DNA from: Tetrastigma voinierianum
Taxonomy: Eukaryota > Streptophyta > Magnoliopsida > Vitales > Vitaceae
Length of the DNA stretch: 64,000 bases
Assembly (NCBI GenBank): GCA_016808115.1
Contig: JAEQBH010000997.1
Coordinates: forward strand, 620,001-684,000
Reading direction: 5' to 3'
The notes under the pieces are model-generated. The model saw only the letters and a program-made list of their open reading frames with translations, had not been told where the DNA came from and made no database searches. Both the position numbers and the translations under genes were made by a program. This document shows, piece after piece, positions 11,471 through 24,119 of the stretch (its first letter is position 1; the number at the start of each line of letters is the position of its first letter).

Positions 11471-11960
11471 TGTTAGATTAATTTATTAATTATGGACTAA
11501 GCATAATCATATTACAATTTTAATTGTATAATTGTGCATATTAATTATGGATCATTTATAGGATGGTTTAATATTAACTTAATATGGGCCCATGATTCTA
11601 TCTTCTCCCTTGCTTTGGTAGGCTCATTAGATCAAAGTCCAATTGTTCCCTTGTGCTCATATATATAAGTACATGAGCCCTAGAATTTTACAAGGGTTTA
11701 GTATAACACACTTTGGGGAGAAAGAAAAAATTATCTTCAACCCTAGCCTTTCTTTGATTTCATCTTTTGCAGATTTGGGAGAGTAATGGTAGTAAAAAAT
11801 TATGGATCCATGCCAGGTATGTTATTTACCCAGTACGAATTGATATGCTTCATTGTTTCAATAAAGTTATTATTTTGTTATGTATTTATTAGGTTATTTG
11901 ATTATTGATCAATTGTTTTTGGAATCAATAATACTCTTGATTTTACAAAATAATTTAGCA
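11471..11960 (+). repeat. Copia 3' LTR
   Basis: Direct repeat of 1214-1706 with TATATATAAG at 11660-11669. It ends TTTAGCA, then CTAAT of the target duplication and the resumed CNL gene. Confidence 0.95.
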
Positions 11961-13008
11961 CTAATACCAAGAGTAGTATATAGCATCAAATTGCATGATC
12001 TTGCCTTGTTTTTTGCACAACATGAATACTTCACACTAAGTTTTCAAAGTAAGGATATCCCCAAAAGGATCAAGTATGTTGCATTTTCTGATCATTATTG
12101 GCCAAAAGAAGAGTATGAAGCTTTAAGATTTTTGGAGATCAAGTTAAACAGTAGTATTCGGAGCATTTCTTTTCAAATGGAAGATGTGGCACCAGCTAGC
12201 AAATCAATTTGTTAATGCATGCAACTTAAGATTCAAATGCATACGGGTGTTGGAATTATCTGAATCCAGTTTTGACGTCCTGCGTAGTTCTACCGGTAGT
12301 CTAAAACATCTAAGAGATTGAACCCGGTCGCAGAAGAGGAGCAAAGCAGTCCCCAAATTTCATTTGTAAAGTTGTATCATTTGCAAACTTTGTTACTCAT
12401 TGGATGTTCTAAGCTTCAAGAATCACCAAGAGGCATAGGGAGTATGATCAGTTTGAGGTTTTTGACTATAACAACAAAACAAAGGGATTTATTTGAAAAA
12501 GAAAAAAGGTTGAAATGCTTAAATTCTCTTCAACATTTACAAATTCTTGATTGTCTCAATTTGGAATTTTTGTTTAAAGGAATGGGAAGTCCTATGGCTC
12601 TTTGAATATTAATCATTCTTGACTGTCTAAGTTTGGTTTCATTGTCACCTAGTTATGAGGTTCCTGACGTCATTAGAGCTTTTGATAATTCATGGTTGTA
12701 AAAAATTTGAAATATTCATGGATGGAGAAGTGGAAGGGCAAGAAGACATTCTCAAAGCTTTGGAAGCCTACAGATTTTGTGCTTCATTAATTTACCACGG
12801 TCAGAGGCTGCTTCTTCATGGGACAACTTCTAATACTCTACATCAATTACATATTTCAGATTGTCCAAACTTTAAAGCATTCTCAGAGATAGGGTTACAA
12901 AAGCTCACTTCCCTTCAAAAACTTACAATTAATTATTTTCTTGAACTGATAGAAAGATGCGAACCTGAAACGGCAGAAGATTGGCAAAAAATTGCTCATA
13001 TATCTTAA
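11961..13008 (+). pseudogene. CNL resistance pseudogene, 3' part (MHD and LRR)
   Basis: Continuation of the CNL frame after the Copia insertion. An MHD-type motif (KLHDLALFFAQHEY, about 11980-12020) has leucine where the family has methionine. Decayed leucine-rich repeats follow: IRVLELSESSFDVL, LQTLLLIGCSKLQE, SLQHLQILDCLNLEFLF and LHQLHISDCPNFKAF. The C-terminus is LIERCEPETAEDWQKIAHIS, a typical end for this CNL clade, with its stop at 13006-13008. Stops at 12213 and 12603 and several frameshifts are present, so part of the LRR is scrambled. The match of motif order across the Copia element shows that the two parts were one gene. Confidence 0.93.
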
Positions 13009-13045
13009 ATATATCTTAATGGAAAAAAGATTTCATCATCTATCT

Positions 13046-13560
13046 TAGGGCTGACAAAATTTGACACGGCACGAACCCAACACAATTTTTACGGGTTTAG
13101 GTTGAGTATAATCATGTTTGAGCATCCTCATATTCGTAGCACCCGCCTAACACGTGCGACAAATTGTCATATTCTGTTGACCCGCTCAGCACCGAATTCT
13201 GACCTAATTGACCCGTTTAATTATTATAGTACTAATTAACCTATTTAATAAGTTATTTGTGTTAAATATGGATTATTAATTATAATTCCTATTAATTTAA
13301 ATAATAATAAAAATTAATAAACATAAATTTAATGGTTATTTGTATTAAACATGCATGATGATTAATTATAATCTTATTATTTTAAATAATCACTAATGTC
13401 ATATTCGTATTGACCTGCCTAATAATTTAATAATAAATGGTCAGTTTGGGGTTAGCGAATGTTGACATGTTTATTATTCGTGTCGGGTTTGGGTTGGCGA
13501 ATGTTAACTCAATTCGACACAATATGAACACGACCCATCGACACGAATTGCCACCCCTAA
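13046..13560 (+). mobile_element. hAT-like MITE
   Basis: A 515-bp non-coding element with inverted ends (TAGGGCTGACAAAATTTG left, and the reverse complement of TTGCCACCCCTAA right) and subterminal GACACGGCACGAACCC / CACGACCCATCGACACG repeats. CTATCT flanks both sides (13040-13045 and 13561-13566), within the 8-bp range expected for hAT insertions after some decay. The interior is very AT-rich and has no transposase. Confidence 0.82.
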
Positions 13561-13566
13561 CTATCT

Positions 13567-14186
13567 GATGATTAGGTAAGAGAGAGATTTTAAATTCTAA
13601 TATATTTTCTTGTTGACTTTGCAAGGCTTTAGGTACCTTCATCCATCTAGTTCTTGCTTTTAATTTTATTCTTTTGATATAAAATTCATGTATCAATTGA
13701 TTTAATTGGGTTTTTCTAACAAAATTGGTATTATAATTTTTCTATAACACATAAATCAGAGTTTCTGCTTTTCATTGTGTATATAATCTTTAAGAAGGCA
13801 AGAAGAAACTGAAAAATAAGATGAAACACAAGCAATTAGATAAACTTCTATATGTATTTTTAGAGGATCAAACATTTTTTGGGGTCTTTATGATAATATG
13901 ATATATTGTAAGAGCTATATATAGTTACTAGATTTATATTTATTGTTAGAGTTAGGATTATTCAAATTTTGTCTTGATTTGATATCCATAGTTTTGTGTA
14001 AAATTATGACTTTTTTGGGATTTGTAGTGATAACTAAGGAATCAGGCCATCTTAATTTAATACCATTAGAGCACGAGGTGAATTTCACGTGGCATGAACC
14101 TGTTTAATTTTAAGATGCCTATAAATTTTAGGGTTTGTGGATTGATTTTTTTTTTTTTTCTAATAATCAATAATACTCCACCTTGC
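13567..14186. other. Intergenic, AT-rich
   Basis: No gene seen. AT-rich DNA with a poly-T run at about 14147-14160. It ends in CTTGC (14182-14186), the probable left target duplication of the Tat element. Confidence 0.6.
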
Positions 14187-14753
14187 TAGAGGACCATGGC
14201 CTGGGGTCTAAAACCACAGGGCTCAAGATCCGCACGGCCCATGCCCATTCAAAACCCCCCACAGGCCCAAACAACCTGGTTACTCCCAAAACCATACGGA
14301 GTTAGCTCATACGGAAAGAGTTCCTGTCCCCGCCGCGCCGTTTGAACCCCGAGTCCCCAGCTTCTGGTCGTGACCGCTACAAGATATTCATCAACCCGGG
14401 ACTGCATCCATTACGCCTCAAACAATAATCCTAAATAAGGGAGAATTGGTCTTTGATAAGGAAAGTCAAATTTTATCACTAAGTTGGTGATATTATCTCT
14501 CCAAAAATCAAGGAGAATTGGTCTCTGATAAGGAAGGAGAGATTCTACCGTCGAAATCACAAGATTATCTTTCCAAGAATCAAGGAGAAATTCAAGTATA
14601 AAATAAAAACTCCCCACGAGGAAAAGGTAGGCAATTTAATTGCAGTGATTTTCTTCCTCATCTTCCATCCTTTACAACTTGGCATCTGAGAGGGCGGCCG
14701 CACACACCGCCACCGAATCCCCTTGTGTTCACGCCGTTTAACCAGTACCGACA
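14187..14753 (+). repeat. Tat element 5' LTR
   Basis: Pairs with 37576-37939 plus 40011-40209. Shared blocks include GAGAATTGGTCTTTGAT, TTGGTGATATTATCTCTCC and GAGGAAAAGGTAGGCAATT. The left end is degraded (CTAGAGGACCATGG against TGTGAGTACCATGG in the 3' copy). The right end is CCGACA just before the primer site. Confidence 0.88.
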
Positions 14754-14772
14754 ATTGGTGTCGTTTATGGGA
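14754..14772 (+). promoter_or_regulatory. Tat element primer binding site
   Basis: ATTGGTGTCGTTTATGGGA is a decayed form of the ATTGGCGCCGTCTGTGGGA site I know from Tat-type elements. It sits immediately after the LTR. At least three changes, of the C-to-T or G-to-A type, separate it from that form. Confidence 0.75.
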
Positions 14773-16690
14773 ATCAAATAAAAAGTCTCATTGACGACGT
14801 GCAACAGCTTGGCTCCAACGGCTTTCTAATATCCCTCCTCCACCAGTAGCTCTGACGATTCCCATTCCCGCATCTTGTTCGTCTGACACAGGTGCAATGA
14901 CTAGCAACCCAGTGATCCAATCGCTGAAGATCAATTCCTTCTTGGCGTCAAGATATGGAGAAGAAGCAGGAGGAACAAACAAGACAGCTGGAGGAATTAT
15001 GAGAACGCGCTAAGCACCTACAATCATTGCTCAAATAGAAAAAAGACGCGATCTTGACGAAAGAGACGCGCAAGATAGCAGTCTGGCAAAGCATCCAGTT
15101 GTCCGCGATAAAGGAAAGAAGTCCATCGCCCTTAACGATATAGATATCCCTCCAAACAACGAGCTATCCTCAACCAGCTCGCCAAATCCCTCCCTAGCAA
15201 AAAGCAATAAAGACATATCGCGCCAGAGACACTCACATAGCCCTGCATTCAGCAATTCCAACGGTGGTGCATTTCGTCGGGCAACGAACCGAGGTTAGAA
15301 TCTGCCAAACCAAGCGCCCGGGAACTCATTTACTTTACCTGCGGGCCCAATGCCCGTGCAACCGATTTACCCCGCTTTCGAAACAGGGCCCACACTCCAC
15401 ATGCCGCCTACAGCAGCGATCCGAGGTCCCAATGACATACTCTCTTCCCCCCTAAGGCAACACATCCTTGAGTACGAGCCACCACGAGGGTTCAGCATGT
15501 CGACCTTTGCTATGTTCAACGGCTCCAACGACCCTTATGACCATATGCTTCACTACAACCAAGCAATGACCTGAACGCCGGAAACAATCACCCGTCAGGT
15601 AAAGCCTTCTCGGGCGAGCCCTGGGCGGCCGCAAGTAGCTTGGTTCCACAGCTCGATAATCTGGGCCAATTTGCTCGGGCGAGTTTCTGCACCATATTCC
15701 TCCATCTCTCAATACCTCTACTCAGTACGGTAGAAGAGGAATATTAGTTCTTTGCAAACCCTAATAAAACAAGAAGAGGAAACCATATGGAACTTCTCAC
15801 CAGGAGATTCGAGAAGGTAGTCCAGCAGGTAGAAGTTTACAGCATGGACGTGGTCCTTCAGAACTTCAGGAAGAGCTTCGCGCCATCCACTCCTTTCTTC
15901 CACTCATTGTTGTTAAACCCGCCGACTACAATGGAAGAATTTTACAGACGGGCAGATAGATATTCCACCTTGGAAGACAATATTCACGCAGCGACTCAAA
16001 CTGATAAGCAAGTCGGCTGGAAACGGTAAGCCGGAGGGGAAGAAGCCATCTGAGCCTGGCCAAGGACAAGGCAAAGACCGGAGCGACCCCGAGACCAGCC
16101 ATAGAAGAAGAGGGAATCCCCACATTTCACTCCTCTAAATATCACTTGTGAGAGGTTGTTGCCCCTCATTTGCGACTTACCAAATTTCAAGTGGCCTACA
16201 CCAATCCAGACACACCCCTCTCAGAGAAACCCATCCATGCAATGCGATTATCATAGAGATCATGGGCATGAAACCAATAGGTGCTGAAGCCTAAAGTTCA
16301 TGGTAGAAAGACTGATTAAAGTAGGGCACCTCAGAAGATACATCAGGGAAGTCAATCGCGAGGAAGGATCTCGCCTCACGCCAAGTAAACCATTGTAATC
16401 CGTATAACGCATTCGCCCCAAACTCCAAGCCGCCCATAAACTATATATTAGGAGTGGCCGCTTCGACATCAAGCATTTCAATCAAACGCCTAATAAAAGA
16501 AACTCTTGAGAGTAGCCATGGTCAAAGCCCGGGTGAACGCTGTCCACATAAGCGGTAGCCGAGAAGAGACTAAGCCTATAGACGACCCCATATCCTTTCC
16601 CCTTGTAAACCCGCATGTAGCCATTGCGGCTCCCATTATGATGCACTTGCACTGTTCAGATACTCAGCTTGGATGTGCACAAGGTGTTGG
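14773..16690 (+). pseudogene. Tat element gag remnant
   Basis: Fragments of a Retand/Tat gag: a charged N-terminal region, then the conserved core (PPRGFSMSTFAMFNGSNDPY and DHMLHYNQAM, about 15481-15570), and the second half of the core (LTRRFEKVVQQVEVYSMDVV, from about 15790, through NPPTTMEEFYRRADRYSTLE to about 15980). A zinc-knuckle-like CDYHRDHGHETNRC lies at 16243-16284. Frameshifts and stops interrupt throughout. The protein would have formed the capsid. Confidence 0.85.
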
Positions 16691-17530
16691 TAAATCCTAG
16701 CAGCGTCGTAGATTTGTTGCAACTGCCCGCTTTCAACCAAATGAAGCTTTCCCCACTAGTGAATCCTCTCCGATTTTAACGGCACAACAACCACAACACT
16801 GGGAGATATCATACTTCCTGTACAGGCAGGGTTGGTCGTCCAGCAGGTTTTATTCTAAGTTGTCAAAGACTTGGGACTATATAATTTCATAGTAGGAAGG
16901 GCCTAGTTGCACTTCGATGAAGGTCGTCTCATCAACATATCATCAAATTGTCACTTATTTAACCAAGTAAGGTAGTCAACTATAACCACCGTCGCACTAA
17001 GAATGCTACCACCATCTATACCTGGGAGCGGTAGAGAAGAAAAGGGTTCAGACAATCTTCCCCTTGGGGATCACATTCCCACGTAGCAACTACAATCTCC
17101 CGCCGTGTAAGGAAGCAGTGATCCAAGTACTGTGGATCCTCCTCGAGGCGTAGCGTTGACGCACTGCAGAAATTCACATATGTCACACTCTATTATCCAA
17201 ATAAGAAAAGTTGAAACGGGCCTACGACTGTTGTTGGAAACATGGATGTATTCGCCTAAAGTCACTCAAACATGGTCGAGATCGACCTAACGTTGGCCTC
17301 TCATAAACTGAACGTGATTGCCACGGAAAAACATGTTAGGCAAAAGGTAAGGCGTTTCCACCCAGATCGCCATCAGATTATTCAAACAAAGATAGATAAC
17401 CTGTTGAGTGCATGTTTTATCATAGAGGTAAAGTATCCCTGAACGCTTTGTAAAACATAGTAGTCGCCCCAAAGAAGCGGTGGTAAACGGAGTGGTAAGG
17501 CGCGATCACATCGACCAATGAAGCATGCTC
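16691..17530 (+). other. Degraded protease and linker region of the Tat element
   Basis: By position this should encode the aspartic protease and the start of RT. I cannot follow a protease motif with confidence. GC content and codon style resemble the flanking pol, so it is scored as decayed element DNA rather than a separate insertion. Confidence 0.5.
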
Positions 17531-18640
17531 AAAAGACAGCTTCCCCCTGCCACAAATAGATCAAATCATTGATGCCTCTGCCGAACATGGGATGCTATCG
17601 TTTTTGGACGCCTTCTCCGGCTATCACCAGATCCCAATGCACCAGCTTGATGTAGAGAAAATGACCTTCATTACGCCACACAAGGTGTACTGCTATAACG
17701 TGATGCCCTTTGGTTTGAAGAATGTCGAGGCAACCTATCAGAGACTAGTGACCAAGATATTTCGACCACTGATTGGCAGGACAATGGAAGTCTATATTGA
17801 TGATATGCTTGTCAAAACCAAAGAACGCCTCGATCATACAAAGCATCTGCAAGAAACTTTTGAGTTGCTGCACATGAACGGTATGAGACTCAATCCCCTA
17901 AAGTGTGCGTTCGGAGTCAATTCAGGTAAATTCCTGAGCTTTATGGTGACGCAAAGGGGGATTGAGGCTAATCCCATTCAACTCAAGGCCATTATGGAAT
18001 CTCAGACTCTTACCACCAAAAAAGGAGTGCATCAACTGACTGGTCGGTTGGTAGCTCTAGGGCGATTCATCTCTCGCTTTACAGATGGATTGAAGCTGTT
18101 TTTCACCACCTTGAAAGAGCCCAAGTGGGCCGGTTGGGATACAAATTGCTACCAAGCCCTTATAGCAATCAAACAGTATCTCCCCAAACCACCCATTCTA
18201 GTTAGCCCCGAGACAGGTGAAATGCTCCACCTTTATATAGTTGTTTTTGATGTTTTAGTAAGTGCAGCTTTATTCAAAGAAGACGAGCGCTGACAGCATA
18301 AGCCCATATTCTTTATAAGCAAGTCTCTATCCAAGGTAAAAACCCGATATACCCTTCTCGAGTAGGCGGCACTGGCCCTCAGGGTAGCCACCAAGAAACT
18401 CCGCCCCTACTTCAAGGCGCACCCTATTACTGTGCTAACCAACCTCCCTCTGAGACGCAATATACAAAAGCCAAACCTATCAGGGCGAATGGCTCGGTGA
18501 GCAATCGAACTAAGTGAGTTCGACATTCAATTCAAACCCCGTATGATGCTTAAGGACAGTATTGGCCGAATTTCTTAGTAGAGATTCAATAAGAATGGAA
18601 CTGCATAGCCTCCCGGCTGTGGACTCGAATGTGGATGGTG
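17531..18640 (+). pseudogene. Tat element reverse transcriptase and RNase H remnant
   Basis: The longest open piece (17592-18293) is Gypsy RT: LSFLDAFSGYHQIPMHQ with the first catalytic Asp, FITPHKVYCYNVMPFGLKN, the YIDD active site at 17793-17804, then LNPLKCAFGVNSGKFL and the connection domain. RNase H follows out of frame: the first catalytic Asp region (LYIVVFDVLVSAALF), KPIFFISKSLSKVKTRY and KKLRPYFKAHPITVLT. The N-terminal RT palm before 17531 is not readable. Confidence 0.92.
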
Positions 18641-18689
18641 CATCACGATTGCATTTAGAGCAGGCCTGTGGCTACAACTTAAAGTTTTC

Positions 18690-18960
18690 CTGAACCGGAG
18701 AAAGTCATAGAGCAAGCAATACATCTGAATTTTTCCGCTTCTAACAATGAAGCCGACTATGAAGCAATCATAGTCGGGATCGACCTAGCAATCTTTGTGC
18801 CCTCAGAAAGAATCATCATAATAAGCGACTCTCAATTGGTGGTCGGGTAGGTAAACGGAGAGTATGAAACAATAGATCGGCGTATGGCCAAGTATGTGAG
18901 TTTGATCAACCTACTGTTGGGAAGTTTTACGGCTTGACGGTTAGAGCATGTCTCGAGAAG
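18690..18960 (+). pseudogene. Second (archaeal-type) RNase H remnant
   Basis: NEADYEAIIVGIDLAIF followed by IIISDSQLVVG and GEYETIDRRMAKYVSL, the pattern of the extra RNase H found in Tat-lineage elements between the Gypsy RNase H and integrase. Catalytic Glu and Asp positions are visible. A stop falls after LVVG. Confidence 0.82.
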
Positions 18961-19239
18961 CTCTAATGAAAAAAAAGGACGCTGGGCTACTTTTTAGTCG
19001 CACCTCACTAATAAAAGAGACAAGGTTCTTCTCAGATACCATCAACCGTAGTCGTCGATCACTACCAACCTGGTAAATGAAGTAGATGAAACAAGTCCTT
19101 CATGGATGACTCCAGTAGTCCGCTATTTAAGTTCGGGGGAACTGCCGGATAATAGAGCTGAAGTCCACAAGATCCAAGTCCAGGTTGCTCGGTTCTCCCT
19201 CATTAACGGATAGTTGTATAAGCGGTCCTTGGGCCGACC

Positions 19240-20215
19240 CTATCTTAAATGCCTCACTCAACAATAGGGACACTGCCTATGTTAGAAAATGTGATCGTTG
19301 CCAGCGATAGGCTCCCGTCTCGAAACTCCCAGCCCAAGATTTAACAACCATAACAAGCCCCTGGCCCTTCACTCAGTGGGTTATTGACATAGTTGGGCCA
19401 CTCCCTATCGCCCCGACTTAGAAGAAGCTGTTTTAGTTGCCACCGACTACTTCAGCAAATGGATAGAGGCTGAAGCCTTTGCATCCATCAAAGACAAGGA
19501 AGTCGTTCAGTTCATGTGGAAAAACATTGTGTGTAGGTTTGAGATACCCCAATCAATTGTAACGGACAATGGGCCACAGTTCGATAGCTGGATATATAGG
19601 AACTTCAGCAACAAATTGAAAATAAAAACCTATACTTCACCACGCGGTACCCACAAAGCAACAGCCAAGCAGAAGTGTCCAACAAAACACTCCTGTCAGC
19701 TCTAAAAAAAAGCCTACATTCAACTAAAGGAAAATGGGTAGAGGAGTTACTAGGAGTTTTATGGGCCTACAAGACGACCAGCCAAAAGCCAACGGGGAAA
19801 TCACCCATTCGCCCTCACATACGAGATGGAGGCTATCATCCCCACGGAAATAAGGATGCCCACCATTCGAACGGAAATTCCTGAAGAAGCAAACACTTAA
19901 GCCATAAGCAAAGACTTGGACACGACTGACGAACTTCGAGAAGTAGCAGTCGTACAGCTTCATACCAGCAGAGGTTAACAAGTTTCCACAACCGGCGTGT
20001 AAGGCCGCGCACTTTCAAAGCCGGGGAATTAGTCCTAAGAAGGGTTTTTGAAAACACGTCTAACCCAGCGGGCGGGAAATTCCAGCTCAATTGGAAAGGA
20101 CCATACATAGTGGTCCAAGTAGGGCCAGTTGGTTCTTACGCATCACGGACGAATCGGGCTGCTCCTATCAAAGAATGTCATGACCTCAAGAAGTATTATC
20201 GTTATGTATCTACTG
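19240..20215 (+). pseudogene. Tat element integrase remnant
   Basis: The zinc-finger tail (CDRCQR, about 19290) is followed by the core with PFTQWVIDIVGPLPIAP (first Asp, about 19371-19420), IVTDNGPQFDS (second Asp, about 19557-19585), and the expected third acidic region out of frame. The C-terminal chromatin-side domain is seen as KGF then GPSRASWFL near 20036-20150. At least four frameshifts or stops are present. Confidence 0.88.
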
Positions 20216-20674
20216 AGGAAATTATCATCAATAAAAGATTATCCTTCACACATTTCCTCTTAAACCTACAAATACTTTTCAAAGTTCGAATCCGCTTGTC
20301 GTCCTGCTGAATCTAAAGTCCAGAACTGCTATTCTCTGGCATCTAAAATTCCAGAACTAAGGTTGTCCGACAAAATCTGGGTGTCCATATAATGGTTGTC
20401 ATTCGGCCAATTTTTAGAGACCGATACTCGCCAGTTGTCTCCGACCGGTGCCTAAGAGTCCAGATAAGGTTGTCCGCCGGTGTCCCCTAAAAACATGGTT
20501 ACTATCCCGCTGTGAGTTTCCGACAAACAATGCTTACGCCTGGTCGACATTTTCAAATTTCATTAAAATACACTAAGTGTCATCATAAATTACAAATAAA
20601 GTTCATATGTGGCCAAAGCGGCGCCACTTGCAAAGTTTTCCAAGATAGTCGAAGCTAACACATGAAATAAAGCC
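20216..20674. other. Tat element non-coding spacer after integrase
   Basis: No reading frame of interest. It contains repeated TCCAGAACT / TCCAGATAAGGTTGTCCG-like text (about 20317-20470), suggesting small internal repeats. Confidence 0.45.
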
Positions 20675-21409
20675 CTATTCCTTAGCAACGACACCCCCCT
20701 CCGAGTCTCTAACCGCCCCGCCTTGACCTACTTCTGTGTCTATGGCCTCAACGGCTACTAAGGCCGAGGGGCACCTTGGGTTGTTAAAAAATTTCGGAGG
20801 AAGTGGGTTGGAAGAGTCAAGCATGCCATCTAGGATTTCGAGTTGATCCCCCCATATGTTGTTCTTGAATGCGCAACACCCATAGCCGTAAGCAAAGATG
20901 AGATCCAGAGACCCCTGGTAGTCTTCCACTATGTCTTCCCTATCCTTGCTTGCTCGAGCATGAAAATAGACATCTCACGTTTGGATGCCTCGAGCTCCAA
21001 CAAAAGCGACGCTACTCACCACGTGTGAACCCACCTTCACAAGAATCACTCTAAGTGGGCGATCTCACCCGACCAGGCCCTTCTTCCATCTAAGGTTAAA
21101 GAATCAGGCCTTAGTCAGATCGACTTCGACCCTAGCTTTGGCATCTCTTGCTGCCGTAGCCCTTAACTGGGCCGCCCTGGCTTCTTACTTAGCCACGTCC
21201 CTTTCTTTTTCTGCCCGAATAAAGCTTGTCGCGTCATCTATGGCCTATTTTTCCCAACATTTCGACGAAGTTTCCGCCTTGGCCAGAGAAGCGGTTAAGG
21301 TCTGATGATGCAAAGCGGCCGACTGTGCATACAGCCACAGTTTCTCAGCGTCATCCAAGTAGGACCGGAACTCTCGGTGATGGCAAGCCATGTTCCGGAT
21401 GGCTGTCAC
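20675..21409 (-). pseudogene. Tat antisense ORF, C-terminal part
   Basis: A minus-strand frame (20929-20675) contains LDLIFAYGYGCCAFKNN and an acidic tail. A second minus-strand frame with the same AYGYxCAF motif lies at 37333-37112. Antisense ORFs between integrase and the 3' LTR are known in Tat-type elements. The gene continues upstream on the minus strand through 27272-28414, after removal of the solo LTR inserted at 21410. Function unknown. Confidence is moderate because it is judged by position and motif only. Confidence 0.6.
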
Positions 21410-21780
21410 TGTAACACCTCAATTTATTCCCTAACAGTTTTATAGCATGTTTAGGGTATAATAAAAGTAATTGTATATTTTTTTCCGGAATGAAATAATG
21501 CTAAAAATAAAATAAGCAAAACCCAGAATTAATACCAGAGTCAAGGGTAAAATTGGTAAATTGCAAATTTAGGGACCTCAATGACATAAGAAGAAAAGAT
21601 TGTATGCCAAAGTAGGATTTTGATAAGTTAAAATGAGAATAATAGAGAGATGAAGGACTTGAATGCAAAAATGGAAAAAATAATTTAAAAATGAGTTAAG
21701 CCAAACATGGCCTTAACTCCAAAATGAGGATAAGACTAAATTGGTCTCTCATTTGGGGGATAGGGCTTCACGTTTTGGAG

Positions 21781-21840
21781 AAAGAGAGAAGAGAGGAGAA
21801 GAAGAAGAAAAAGAAGAAGAGAAGAGAAGAAGGAAGAATG
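21781..21840 (+). repeat. Purine tract (GAAG/GAGA)
   Basis: An almost pure A/G run about 370 bp from the LTR end. The equivalent tract occurs 332-371 bp from the same end in the other three long LTRs (26409-26461, 38280-38362, 51775-51854). Confidence 0.9.
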
Positions 21841-22248
21841 AAGGAGACAAGAAGAACAAAGGTATGGATTTCTATGGTTTGGTTTGGAAACTATGGTTTC
21901 GTATTGATATTAGTGTGTTCAAATTCTAGGGTTTAGTTAGGAATTCATCCTAACCCTAGATTTGTTGAAAGTTGGGTTGGTAAAACCCTAATTTGTGTAA
22001 GATGAGGTAAGAAAACAAACCCTAGTTTCCCTCTTTGTGATTTTTGATTTGGAGAAAAAGCCCTAACTTGAGTAAAGGGTTTTTTTTGTATTGGTTCTAA
22101 CCCATTATTGGAGTGTTTTGGATGGATTCCATGGTGGGTTTTGATGTAGGAAGAAATTGAGGAAGTTTATGGAAGAAAAGTGAGTGAGAGAAGGAGAAAT
22201 CTCGTCATTTCAAGGTGAGACCAGGAGTTTTGACTTACCAAACAGGGT

Positions 22249-22400
22249 GGTACCGTAACCATGATATTAAGAAGTGGTACTGGTACCAACCATGTGGTAC
22301 CTAAGACCAAATCCATGTGGTGCATCGATACCCATTACTTAAAAGAATTAGTACCAAAGATCGATCATAGTGGTACCTATACCAATACTCCCAGCAGTCC
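22249..22400. repeat. GGTACC/GTACC word island in LTR copy 1
   Basis: Six or more GGTACC or near-GGTACC words (first at 22249-22254), including GGTACTGGTACC, in about 150 bp. This is a decayed version of the GTACCGGTAC islands in copies 2 and 4. Confidence 0.75.
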
Positions 22401-24119
22401 TGGTTTTGTACCTTTGCATGGTTAAGCCCCAAATTGTACACCAATAGTATAGGAAACCTAATAAATGACTAAGAGAGGTTCAAATAAGAATGAAACTAAG
22501 TGAAAAACGCACCATACCTCGCCGCCTCGGTGGAGCGAGATTAATGTGGGCAAACTTAATGCCTTAGGATAAGGTAGTAAGTTCCTGAATAAGTATAAGT
22601 TTGCTATAAGTACAAGTATATGTATAAGTTGATATATGAAAGCTAAAGAGAATACACGTATAATTTTGTATAAGAAAAAGTGCAGTTAAATGTTTATAAG
22701 AAATTATTTAATAAGGAATATCTCATAAGTATACTTATTCATGTATATGAGATATCTTTTTTCTAATACTCAAAGATAATATGAAACATAAAAAAACTAC
22801 CGCCATGGCAGATCGGTAGTAGTGTTGGATAGATAGGCATGCCTATAAGGGTATAGTTGTTACAACATACAATTTACAGATATCGAGGCCCCGTTTGAGT
22901 CAATGACATAAATCTCGTTTGGATCATTATAGCAAATGCTGGGTCATACAGATAGGAGATCATCATTCTACAAGGATAGTACCTTCGGGTACATACAGTT
23001 CTTCCCCGTATCCACTTCTAAGGTTTATGCAAACATGAAGTATAAAAGAAAATGACAAGTATACATAAATGAAATGTATATAATATATGACATGATATGA
23101 GAAACATAACACTTCTATGTGATGATAGTACACGGTTACAAGAACAAGAAGTAAAGTGTAAGTTGACACGAAAGGTATATGAAATATAGTAAGCAATGAA
23201 ATATGATAAGACGAATAAGTATGATATATGTAGAAGTATATCTATAAATGATGTCACACCCCGATTCCCATTCCGACCAGATTGGCAGATCCGAACCGAG
23301 TTCGGGGTGCGAGACCATATACTGGGACTTTTTTTCTATTTTCTTTTTTTTCTTTTTTTTTTTAAAACCGAACTTGTACCTGTGGGTATGGCCCACATCT
23401 TATAGCAGACTCCAAATATCATACACATATACTGAGTCCCATTTACAAATACAACTGTACTTTTACATTTACAAATCAGAGCACATAACCTACATGTAGT
23501 GAACCCTTACAAGTGTGTTGGCCTAGCTGTATTCGGATGTCTTCAAACGTCTTCTCCTGTACCTACACGGATTAAAAACCCGTGCTAAGTCCCACGCTGG
23601 GAAACATATCTATAACTTATACTGATACACATGCATATACACAATTATAATAAGTGTATAACAATAACAGATATCAGAAATTTCATGCATTCATATCATG
23701 GACTTATATAAGTACTTATGCTTATAACAGGCTTATGTTCATTCGAGACTCCCGTAGGAGTTACAGAACTTATTCTTATGCAGAACTTATTCTTATACAG
23801 ACTTATGTTCATTCGGGACTCCCGTAGGAGTTACAGGACTTATTCTTATCCAGAACTTATACTTATAACAGACTTATGTTCATTCTGACTCTGTAGAAAG
23901 CTACATAACCGATTCTTATGCACGATCGGGGTATTTTCATATTCATCTCAGATCTCCCATAGGAGTTTATAGAGATATTACTGAACGTATACTGGTATTG
24001 CGGAACTTATTCTGTACTCGGATCTTGGCTCCTTGGTATTTCGCATCTTATACATGTAATATGCAACTTATACTTGTCTTACGGAACTTATACTCTACAT
24101 AGAGCCACTCTGTATTTCG

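Larger units (their letters stand above)
1214..11960 (+). mobile_element. Copia LTR retrotransposon inserted in the CNL gene
   Basis: A complete but dead Ty1/Copia element. It has LTRs of 493 and 490 bp beginning TGTTAGATTA and ending TTTAGCA, a Met-tRNA primer site after the 5' LTR, a purine tract before the 3' LTR, and protease, integrase, RT and RNase H remnants in Copia order. The flanking 5-bp duplication is CTAAG / CTAAT (1209-1213 and 11961-11965), one mismatch. By hand alignment the LTRs differ at about 50 of about 490 positions, roughly 90% identity, so the insertion is not recent. The 10.7 kb length is explained by later insertions at 2201-5719 and 6335-7661; without them the element is about 5.9 kb. 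It separates the CNL RNBS-D and MHD motifs. Confidence 0.95.
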
